The notes below the pieces were generated by a model. It had not been told where the DNA came from. It was given only the letters and a program-made list of their open reading frames with translations, and ran no database searches. A DNA stretch of 64,000 nt, from NCBI RefSeq assembly GCF_002847285.1, contig NZ_CP025407.1, positions 1,924,501-1,988,500 of the forward strand, given 5' to 3'. This document shows, one piece after another, positions 58,071-64,000 of this stretch. Made by a program: the position numbers and the translations under genes. Within the stretch, counting starts at the first letter, position 1, and every line of letters begins with the position of its first letter. This DNA is from Streptomyces sp. CMB-StM0423 (GTDB lineage: Bacteria > Actinomycetota > Actinomycetes > Streptomycetales > Streptomycetaceae).

Positions 58071-59689
58071 TCGACGGGCTCCGTCGTTGCCTGGGTACGG
58101 GCGCCCCGGGGCACCCCCGTGCGGAGTTCCAGGGCCGCCGCGACGTCCTCGGGCCCCGGGCGGTCGTGGTCCGCGAGGTCGGCGATGGTCCAGGCGACGC
58201 GGAGGACGCGGTCGAGGCCACGGGCGGTGAGCAGGCCGCGTTCGAGGTCGCGTTCCGCCGGGGCGAGGACGCCGGGGGCAGGGTGCCACCGGCGGCGCAG
58301 CTCGTGGCCGGGGACTTCGCCGTTGGTGCGCCAGGCGGTGCCGGCGTAGCGCGCGGCGGCGCGGTCGCGGGCGGCCAGGACCCGGGCGGCGGCGTCGGCG
58401 GTGGGCTCGGCGCGTTCGCCGGCGGCCGACAGCTCGGCGCGGCTGACGGCGTCGACGGCGACCCGGAGGTCGACGCGGTCGAGGAGCGGGCCGGTGAGCC
58501 GGCCCTGGTAGCGCCGGACGGCCGTGGGCGGGCATTCGCAGCCGCCCTCCTGGCGGGCGAAGCGACCGCAGGGGCAGGGGTTGGCGGCGAGGACCATGAG
58601 GAAGCGGGCGGGGAACTGGACGACACCCGCGGACCGGGCCACGACGACGTGCCCGGACTCCAGTGGCTGTCTGAGGGCGTCGAGGATCCGGCCGCTGAAT
58701 TCGGGCGCTTCATCCAGGAAGAGCACTCCTCGGTGCGCGAGGGAGACTGCTCCCGGCTTGGGCAGCGCGTTGCCGCCGCCGATGAGGGCGGGCAGGGTCG
58801 CGGAGTGGTGCGGGGCGGCGTAGGGGGCTTCGCCGACGAGCGGCTGGCCCGCGGGCAGGGTGCCGGCCACCGACTGGATGGCGGTCACTTCGAGCGCTTC
58901 GGTCTCGGTCAGGGGCGGCAGCAGCCCGGGCAGCCGCTCGGCGAGCATCGTCTTGCCCGCTCCCGGGGGGCCTTTCAGGTACAGGTGGTGGCCGCCCGCG
59001 GCGGCGACTTCGAGGGCGAAGCGGGCCCGGTGCTGCCCTGCGACGTCGGCGAGGTCGGGGCGGTACGCGCCGGGGCCGAGGGCCGCCGGGGTGCACCAGC
59101 CGGCTCCGGGCACGGCGAGGCGGGCGGACGGTACGGCGGGGGCGCTGTCGGGGTCGGCGGGTTCGTCGGGGGGCGGTTCGTCGTTGAGGATGGCGATGAG
59201 CTGGCGCAGGCTGCGCACGCCGAGGACGGAGACGTCGGGGACGAGGGTGGCCTCGCCCGCGGCGGCTTCGGGGACGACGACCTGGCGGCAGCCGGCCTCC
59301 GCGGCGGCGAGCACGGCGGGCAGCACGCCGGGGACGGGCCGGACGCGGCCGTCGAGGCTCAGCTCGCCGACCATGACGAGCCCGGTGAGGGCGTCGGGCG
59401 CGATACGCCCGGCGGCGCCGAGGGTGGCGCAGGCGATGCCGAGGTCGAATCCGCTGCCGGATTTGGGTACCGCGGCGGGGCTGAGGCCGACGGTGAGCTT
59501 CTTCTGCGGCCAGTCGACGCCGGAGTTGACGACGGCGGCGCGCACCCGGTCGCGGCTTTCCGTGAGGCTCTTGTCGGGCAGCCCGACCAGCGTGAACGTG
59601 GCGACGCCGGGCTCCAGGTCGGCCTGGATCTCGACGACGACGCCTTCGACTCCGACGAGGGCGACCGAGCACGTACGGGCGAAGGCCAT
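58067..59689 (-). CDS. comM: ComM/YifB-like Mg-chelatase-family AAA+ ATPase
   Basis: A 540-residue AAA+ helicase-like protein linked to transformation and recombination. It starts [16 protein letters not shown]; the Lon-like N-terminal part has TFTLVGLPDKSL, Walker A GPPGAGKTM lies near residue 240, Walker B LFLDEAPEF follows, and NPCPCG with several Cys lies before sensor regions. ATG 59689 overlaps the yraN stop by one base. Gene order yraN-comM-dprA is widely conserved. Confidence 0.94.
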   Translation of the reverse strand: MAFARTCSVALVGVEGVVVEIQADLEPGVATFTLVGLPDKSLTESRDRVRAAVVNSGVDWPQKKLTVGLSPAAVPKSGSGFDLGIACATLGAAGRIAPDALTGLVMVGELSLDGRVRPVPGVLPAVLAAAEAGCRQVVVPEAAAGEATLVPDVSVLGVRSLRQLIAILNDEPPPDEPADPDSAPAVPSARLAVPGAGWCTPAALGPGAYRPDLADVAGQHRARFALEVAAAGGHHLYLKGPPGAGKTMLAERLPGLLPPLTETEALEVTAIQSVAGTLPAGQPLVGEAPYAAPHHSATLPALIGGGNALPKPGAVSLAHRGVLFLDEAPEFSGRILDALRQPLESGHVVVARSAGVVQFPARFLMVLAANPCPCGRFARQEGGCECPPTAVRRYQGRLTGPLLDRVDLRVAVDAVSRAELSAAGERAEPTADAAARVLAARDRAAARYAGTAWRTNGEVPGHELRRRWHPAPGVLAPAERDLERGLLTARGLDRVLRVAWTIADLADHDRPGPEDVAAALELRTGVPRGARTQATTEPVE

Positions 59690-60051
59690 CAGGCGGCCCC
59701 CCGTACGTGCTCGACGACGGGGGCGCCGCGGTCCGGCAGCACCACGCCGACGACGTCGATCCGCATGCCGCCCGGCGGGGCGCCGCCGTGCCGCAGGGCC
59801 CAGGCTTCGGCGAGCCGCCGCAGCCGGTCCGCCTTGGCCGGCGGGACGCCGGCCATCGGATGCTCCCAGCCGCCTTCCCGTCTGGTCTTGACCTCGCAGA
59901 CGACGAGCGCCTCGCCGTCGAGCGCGACGATGTCGATCTCGCCGTCGCTGCATCTCCAGTTCCGCGCCAGGACGGTCATTCCCGCCTGGACGAGCTGCCG
60001 CTCCGCGATCCGTTCCCCGTACTGTCCGAGCGCCTGCCGCTGCTTCGGCAT
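59689..60051 (-). CDS. yraN: YraN/UPF0102 family nuclease-fold protein
   Basis: A 120-residue protein of the UPF0102 family with the PD-(D/E)xK fold: [22 protein letters not shown], then [10 protein letters not shown] and VVCEVKTRR supply the acidic and lysine residues. GGGAGGTGG precedes ATG 60051. First of the yraN-comM-dprA unit. Biochemical role is not established for the family, though a nuclease function is generally predicted. The paired DnaA-box element lies 57 bp upstream. Confidence 0.93.
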   Translation of the reverse strand: MPKQRQALGQYGERIAERQLVQAGMTVLARNWRCSDGEIDIVALDGEALVVCEVKTRREGGWEHPMAGVPPAKADRLRRLAEAWALRHGGAPPGGMRIDVVGVVLPDRGAPVVEHVRGAA

Positions 60052-60107
60052 CGGGCACCACCTCCCGCGTCCGACTGTGTCGTGCCGCGGGAAAAGTTGT
60101 TGATCTT

Positions 60108-60134
60108 GGTGGATAACCGACGGGTTGTGGACAA
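60108..60134 (-). promoter_or_regulatory. Paired DnaA-box element, copy 2 (inverted)
   Basis: Read on the minus strand: TTGTCCACA (60134-60126), nine bases, TTATCCACC (60116-60108). Twenty-four of 28 aligned bases equal copy 1 at 53683, including the 18-bp start-to-start spacing. It lies between the DUF2469 gene and yraN. Confidence 0.65.
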
Positions 60135-60136
60135 CT

Positions 60137-60155
60137 CCCTCACCCATGAGGGTGA
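60137..60155 (-). terminator. Small hairpin after the DUF2469 gene
   Basis: TCACCC (60140-60145) and GGGTGA (60150-60155) or the shifted CCCTCA/TGAGGG (60137-60152) each form a 6-bp stem with a 4-base loop, 15-33 bases past the stop. Two mutually exclusive registers are possible. Confidence 0.4.
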
Positions 60156-60169
60156 CGGAGGAGGGGAAC

Positions 60170-60487
60170 TCAGCCGAGGTCGTCGGAGGGCATCTCCAGG
60201 TCGGACTTGCTCAGCTCCTCGATGTTCACATCCTTGAACGTGAGCACCCGCACCTGCTTGACGAAGCGGGCCGGCCGGTACATGTCCCAGACCCAGGCGT
60301 CCGCCATGGACACCTCGAAGAACACCTCACCCTGGACCGAGTGGACCTGCATCTCGTAGTCGTTGGTGAGGTAGAAACGCCGCTCGGTCTCGATCACGTA
60401 TTTGAACAGACCGACGACGTCGCGGTACTCCCGGTAGAGCTTCAGCTCCATCTCGGTCTCGTACTTCTCGAGGTCCTCGGCGCTCAT
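60170..60487 (-). CDS. DUF2469 conserved actinobacterial protein
   Basis: A 105-residue acidic protein conserved across Actinobacteria ([34 protein letters not shown] region, then [18 protein letters not shown]). No signal peptide, membrane helix or known catalytic motif. ATG 60487 overlaps the sipZ stop (ATGA), so it is translationally coupled to sipZ. Function unknown. Confidence 0.92.
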   Translation of the reverse strand: MSAEDLEKYETEMELKLYREYRDVVGLFKYVIETERRFYLTNDYEMQVHSVQGEVFFEVSMADAWVWDMYRPARFVKQVRVLTFKDVNIEELSKSDLEMPSDDLG

Positions 60488-61242
60488 GGCACGTTCCCCT
60501 TCCGCCTGTGCGTGACCCCATTGTGCGTCGCCCGGGCGCGACGGGCCCGGGCATAGCCGGAAACCGGCCCGTAGACGGCCCCGCCCATGATCAGCGCCGC
60601 CCCGGCGACGACCGCCAGCAGCAGCGGCCGCAGCGGCCCGGGCTCGGAGATCCCGCCGGGCAGCGCGGCGAAGCCGTCCGGGCGCTCCAGCATGCCCGCG
60701 CTGCCCAGCGGCCACGCCGTCGCGTCGACCCGGCTCCTGACGGCGTCGCGGGGTATGGCTCCGCCGCCCGATTCGGCCAGATGGCTGCGGGAGTCGACGG
60801 AGTCGCCGCGGTGGTCGCCGAGCAGGAAGATCATTCCCTCCGGCACGGTGGTCGCGGGGAAGCTCTCCTGAGCCGCCCGCTCACTCTCCGTGACGTACGG
60901 CTCCGCGACCGGCACGTCGCCGATCGTCAGCCGCCCCTGCGCGTCACAGCAGCGGACCGTGTCCCCGCCGACCGCGACGACCCGCTTGACCATCGGCAGG
61001 TCGCCCCACGCCGCGTCCTCGAAGACCACGACGTCACCACGGCGCACCTCGTCGCCCGAGATCCGCTCGGCCAGCACCCGGTCGCCGGAGGCGACGGCGG
61101 GCGCCATGGAGGACGTCGGCACGGTGTACGGCACGTACACCGCGGCGCTCCAGGCGAAGCCGCCGAGGAACAGCACGCACCCGACCGCCACGGCCAGGCC
61201 CGACAGCATGTTTCCCCTGCGACCGGCTCCGCTGCTGCTCAT
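60484..61242 (-). CDS. sipZ: Type I signal peptidase SipZ
   Basis: A 252-residue membrane-bound signal peptidase. N-terminal helix (about 11-35), catalytic Ser in VPTSSMAP, catalytic Lys in MVKRVVAVGGD, and GDHRGDSVDSRSHL (box E) are intact. A second hydrophobic segment near the C-terminus (about 205-230) is the C-terminal anchor typical of Streptomyces Sip proteins. A leaderless-type promoter lies directly upstream; from memory, sipZ of S. lividans likewise heads its own operon apart from sipWXY. Confidence 0.93.
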   Translation of the reverse strand: MSSSGAGRRGNMLSGLAVAVGCVLFLGGFAWSAAVYVPYTVPTSSMAPAVASGDRVLAERISGDEVRRGDVVVFEDAAWGDLPMVKRVVAVGGDTVRCCDAQGRLTIGDVPVAEPYVTESERAAQESFPATTVPEGMIFLLGDHRGDSVDSRSHLAESGGGAIPRDAVRSRVDATAWPLGSAGMLERPDGFAALPGGISEPGPLRPLLLAVVAGAALIMGGAVYGPVSGYARARRARATHNGVTHRRKGNVP

Positions 61243-61248
61243 GGCCGC

Positions 61249-61278
61249 ACACTACCCAGAGGTCCGGCAGGCAGTCAG
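61249..61278 (-). promoter_or_regulatory. Predicted leaderless promoter of sipZ
   Basis: On the minus strand CTGACT (61278-61273), 18-bp spacer, TAGTGT (61254-61249), then six bases to ATG 61242. The transcript would start at or next to the ATG. The rest of the 231-bp gap to sipY shows no gene. Confidence 0.6.
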
Positions 61279-61473
61279 CCCGCTCGGTGAACCACCGTGA
61301 TCAGCGACGCCCGGTCCCGCCACGGCATCGGCCCGGGCCCGTAAAACCGCAGGTCAGGCTGGTCGCGTACGCTACGAAGCCACCGCCGCCCCGGCGATCA
61401 CGTCACCCGGACGGCCCCGTGCCCCCGCGCACCCTGGCCAAGCAGCCAAGCCAGGACCCGGCCCAGTCCCGCC

Positions 61474-62580
61474 TCAGTCGCTCAGGTCCGCCTTGCGGAT
61501 CAGCCGGCACCGCCGCCACAGCACCAGCGGCACCGCCCCCACCAGCCCCAGCGCCGCCGGCGCGGCGCCCGCGGCGGCGTTCAGCCCCGGCTGGTCGAAG
61601 GTTCCGGGCACCGGCAGCGTGCCCCAGCGGTCGATCGGCCAGGCCCGCGCGATGGCCCGCCCGACGACCAGGTCCTCGTCGACGAAGCCCTTGTCAGGGG
61701 ACTTCTCGTGGTAACGGGAGTCCAGCGAGTCCTGCCGGTGGTCGCCCATCACCCACAGCTTGCCCTCCGGCACCTTCAACGGCCCGAAGTCGTTGTCCTC
61801 GCAGGGGGTGTCGCCGGGGAAGATGTACGAAGTCTCGTCCAGCGCCTTGCCGTTGACCTTCACCGGGCCGACGCCCTTGCACTCCACGGTGTCTCCGCCG
61901 ACCGCGATGACGCGCTTGATGAGGTCCTGCTCCTCCGCGGAGGGCATGAGGCCGATGAAGCTCAGCCCCTTCTGGATGCCTTCGAGCACCGGCCCGGAGT
62001 CCGACGACGGCGCCTCGTTCAGCCAGCCGCCCGGGTCGTTGAAGACGACGACCTCGCCGCGCTCCGGCTCGGCGCCGAACCACGGCGTGAGCTTGTCCAC
62101 CAGCACGCGGTCGCCGACCTGCAGCGTGTTCTGCATGGAGTTGGAGGGGATGGAGAACGCCTGGACCAGGAAGGTCTTGATGATCAGCGCGAGCACCAGC
62201 GCGACGAGGATGAGGATCGGCAGTTCCTTCCAGAAGGAACGCTGCTTCTTCCCGCCCGCGTCGGGCGCGCGGCCGCCGTCTGCGTCGTCCCCCCCGCTGC
62301 TGCTGCCGCCACTGCCGTCCCCGCCGTCGCTCATCGCTCCCGCTTCCGTCGCCGCAGGGCCGCCGGGAGCGTCGGGCCCGGCGTCCTGCGGGACACCGTC
62401 CTTGGCGAGTGAGGGTCGGGGGGCGCGGTCCCGGTAGGTGTCCGCCGGGCCGTCGGCCGCCTGCTCCGGAGGGCCGCCAGGAGGGCCGGCAGCCGGCTGC
62501 TGCGCGCGGCCCTGACCGGGCCGGTCTTCCGGACCCTCGTGACCGGACCGGGCGCTGACTGCCACGTCCCCCACATCCAC
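61474..62580 (-). CDS. sipY: Type I signal peptidase SipY
   Basis: A 368-residue signal peptidase. About 110 residues of Gly/Pro/Asp-rich cytoplasmic sequence precede the membrane helix (LPILILVALVLALIIKTFLV). Catalytic Ser in IPSNSMQNTL, Lys in LIKRVIAVGGD, and GDHRQDSLDSRYHEKSP are intact; a C-terminal hydrophobic anchor follows (about 335-355). GTG 62580 has AAGGTGAGGA upstream. The upstream sipX frame runs 250 bases into this gene in another frame. Confidence 0.93.
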   Translation of the reverse strand: MDVGDVAVSARSGHEGPEDRPGQGRAQQPAAGPPGGPPEQAADGPADTYRDRAPRPSLAKDGVPQDAGPDAPGGPAATEAGAMSDGGDGSGGSSSGGDDADGGRAPDAGGKKQRSFWKELPILILVALVLALIIKTFLVQAFSIPSNSMQNTLQVGDRVLVDKLTPWFGAEPERGEVVVFNDPGGWLNEAPSSDSGPVLEGIQKGLSFIGLMPSAEEQDLIKRVIAVGGDTVECKGVGPVKVNGKALDETSYIFPGDTPCEDNDFGPLKVPEGKLWVMGDHRQDSLDSRYHEKSPDKGFVDEDLVVGRAIARAWPIDRWGTLPVPGTFDQPGLNAAAGAAPAALGLVGAVPLVLWRRCRLIRKADLSD

Positions 62581-63731
62581 TCCTCACCTTGCCGCTGCCT
62601 GCCCCTGGTCAGGTGCAGGCCCACCACTCCCATAACGAGCGAGAGTTCCGCAGGAGTCGGGAGGGGCTCCATTCGGCCCACTTCTTTCGAGGACACCCTA
62701 TTCGCCCGCGCGTCCGACTCCGGAACCGAGGCATAGGTGTCCGGTGAGTCGAATTTGTCCCAGTGGCCGAGCGGCCAGGCGATGGCCATGGCCCTGCCGA
62801 CGACGTCCTCTTCCGAGATCGTCCCCTGGTACGGACCGTCCAGGTGGTAGCGCGAGTCGGCGGAGTTGGAGCGGTGGTCGCCCATGACGAAGATCCGGCC
62901 GTCCGGCACGGTGACGTCGAAGGTCCGCTGCGACGGCTTGTCCCCGGGGTGCAGGTACGACTCCACCAGCGCGGTGCCGTTGACCGTGACCCGCCCGCCG
63001 TCGTCGCAGCAGACCACCCGGTCGCCGCCGACCGCCACGACCCGCTTGATCAGATCCTGCTCGTGCTCCGAGGGCAGCAGCCCGATGAACGTCAGCACGT
63101 CCTTGACCTGCGCGACGCCCACCGGGTCGTCGAGCCGGTCCTCCTCCCGGTTGCTGAGCCAGCCGCCGGGGTCCTTGAAGACGACGATGTCGCCGCGCTC
63201 CGGCTTCGCGCCGAACCAGGGCGTGAGCTTGTCCACGACGACCCGGTCGCCGATCCGGATCGTCTGCTCCATGGATCCGGAGGGGATGACGAACGCCTGC
63301 AGCAGGAAGGTCTTGACGCCCAGCGCGATGAGCATGGCCGCGCCGATGATGAGCGGGATCTCCTTTATCCGCGAGCGGGTCCTGCGCCGCCGCGCCCGCT
63401 GGGCCGCCTTGCGGCGCTCGGCGCGCCCGCCGAGGCGCGGCCCCGTCTCGCCGCCGCGCCTGCGCGCGCCGCTCTCCGGCTCGTACGGATCGTCGCCGCC
63501 CGAGCCGTACGGGCCGTCACTCTGCCCGCCGTCCTGTCCGTACGGGTCCTCGCGGTGCCCGCCGCCCGCGCCGTACGGGCCGTCGCCGTGCCCGCCACTC
63601 GGGCCGTACGGATCCCCGCCGCCCCCGCGCCCGTACGGATCCCCGCCCCCGTACCCGCCACCGCCGCCCCGCGCACCGCGCCGGTCCTCCTGGCCGCCGC
63701 CGCCCGCGTGACGCGCGTGGCTACCCCCCAT
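62331..63731 (-). CDS. sipX: Type I signal peptidase SipX, probably frameshifted at the 3' end
   Basis: A 466-residue frame. The N-terminal 85 residues are Gly/Tyr/Asp-rich with repeated DPYG/GPYG units; an Arg-rich patch precedes the membrane helix (IPLIIGAAMLIALGVKTFLL). Catalytic Ser in IPSGSMEQTI, Lys in LIKRVVAVGGD and GDHRSNSADSRYHLDGP are intact. The recognisable protein ends with the anchor LSLVMGVVGLHLTRG near residue 375; the last 85 residues are unlike any Sip sequence and overlap sipY. In the next frame a TGA at 62584-62586 would end the gene just before sipY. Real shift or sequencing error cannot be told. ATG 63731 overlaps the sipW stop. Confidence 0.85.
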   Translation of the reverse strand: MGGSHARHAGGGGQEDRRGARGGGGGYGGGDPYGRGGGGDPYGPSGGHGDGPYGAGGGHREDPYGQDGGQSDGPYGSGGDDPYEPESGARRRGGETGPRLGGRAERRKAAQRARRRRTRSRIKEIPLIIGAAMLIALGVKTFLLQAFVIPSGSMEQTIRIGDRVVVDKLTPWFGAKPERGDIVVFKDPGGWLSNREEDRLDDPVGVAQVKDVLTFIGLLPSEHEQDLIKRVVAVGGDRVVCCDDGGRVTVNGTALVESYLHPGDKPSQRTFDVTVPDGRIFVMGDHRSNSADSRYHLDGPYQGTISEEDVVGRAMAIAWPLGHWDKFDSPDTYASVPESDARANRVSSKEVGRMEPLPTPAELSLVMGVVGLHLTRGRQRQGEEWMWGTWQSAPGPVTRVRKTGPVRAARSSRLPALLAALRSRRPTARRTPTGTAPPDPHSPRTVSRRTPGPTLPAALRRRKRER

Positions 63732-64000
63732 ATCCCGGCCGCCCCAGCGAGCCGGCCCGGTCCGGCGGCCACCCCCGCCAGTCCGCCCTGCCGATCACCT
63801 TGTCCACCGAGATGGTGCCGCCCCCCGGCGACCCGAGGTGGTCGCGGGAGTCGCGGGAGTCGCTGCGGTGGTCGCCCATGACCCACAGCCGGCCGGGCGG
63901 CACGATGACGTCGAACTCGACCAGCGACGGGGCGTCGCCCGGATACAGGTACTCCCGCTCGTCGAGCGGCTTTCCGTTCACCTTCACCCTCCCCCGTGCG
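63721..64000 (-). CDS. sipW: Type I signal peptidase SipW, C-terminal part
   Basis: The gene runs out of the window; the last 92 or so residues are visible, ending at TAG 63721-63723. VKVNGKPLDEREYLYPGD and VMGDHRSDSRDSRDHLG are box D/E regions of type I signal peptidases. The visible end lacks the C-terminal hydrophobic anchor that SipX, SipY and SipZ have. The catalytic Ser and Lys lie outside the window. Naming follows the sipW-X-Y-Z order. Confidence 0.85.
   Translation of the reverse strand, partial: ARGRVKVNGKPLDEREYLYPGDAPSLVEFDVIVPPGRLWVMGDHRSDSRDSRDHLGSPGGGTISVDKVIGRADWRGWPPDRAGSLGRPGYGG

Noticed and set aside
1..64000. tRNA, rRNA, insertion sequences, integrase or attachment sites
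   Set aside because: No cloverleaf, rRNA signature, transposase motif or long terminal repeat was recognised by eye on either strand.

Overview
This is a 64 kb stretch of high-GC actinobacterial chromosome, almost certainly Streptomyces or a close relative in the Streptomycetaceae. The support is codon usage with near-universal G/C third positions, the sporulation sigma factor gene whiG, a cluster of four type I signal peptidase genes (sipW-X-Y-Z), and AfsR/BTAD, ECF41 and PucR regulators. From memory, the gene order follows Streptomyces coelicolor from about SCO5677 (left) to SCO5596 (right). No rRNA, tRNA, CRISPR, transposon or phage gene was seen; this reads as conserved core-arm chromosome with some accessory genes.

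Layout. 1-9.6 kb: 3' end of a PLD-family gene, a PucR regulator, a large membrane protein resembling a VirD4 ATPase with an eroded P-loop, an ECF41 sigma factor, gabT, a PAP2 phosphatase and a conserved hypothetical. 9.7-13.2 kb: two small membrane proteins, an adenosine-deaminase-family enzyme (probably aminodeoxyfutalosine deaminase of menaquinone synthesis) and a glycerophosphodiesterase. 13.2-19.3 kb: an MFS exporter and flavodoxin-like reductase pair divergent from a 1124-residue BTAD/NB-ARC/TPR regulator, then an orphan Imm53 immunity protein. 19.3-32.8 kb: a polyamine (putrescine) locus with a potABCD transporter, an FAD amine oxidase, a saccharopine-dehydrogenase-like enzyme, two aldehyde dehydrogenases, a class III transaminase, an Lrp regulator and a stand-alone STAND ATPase. 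32.9-43.1 kb: an ABC pair with a degenerate ATPase, a serine hydrolase, a LOG-family protein, a two-component system, and a divergent lipoprotein/adaptor/MacB-type exporter. 43.3-47.3 kb: thiBPQ thiamine transporter behind a TPP riboswitch. 47.3-53.4 kb: rlmN, a small secreted peptide, cdsA, frr, pyrH, tsf, rpsB. 53.7-60.5 kb: M23 peptidase, TetR, whiG, dprA, comM, yraN and a DUF2469 gene. 60.5-64 kb: sipZ, sipY, sipX and the end of sipW.

How the genes fit together. Putrescine imported by PotABCD can be transaminated (gene at 31363) to gamma-aminobutyraldehyde, oxidised to GABA by the aldehyde dehydrogenase at 29198 (or the paralogue at 26264) and transaminated again by GabT (6858). The Lrp protein at 30884 probably controls the divergent dehydrogenase and its own transaminase operon through a 21-bp inverted repeat. 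The right half is translation, envelope biogenesis, DNA processing and development housekeeping.

Noteworthy signals beyond the genes: a near-identical paired DnaA-box element occurring twice (53683 and 60134, opposite orientation), a complete TPP riboswitch with an adjoining RBS hairpin, SARP-type 11-bp direct repeats before the BTAD gene, shared 12-bp motifs in the divergent two-component/exporter promoter region, at least seven genes whose -10 box lies exactly six bases before the start codon (probable leaderless mRNAs), a His-rich extension on PyrH, a repeat-expanded RpsB tail and a probable frameshift at the end of sipX.
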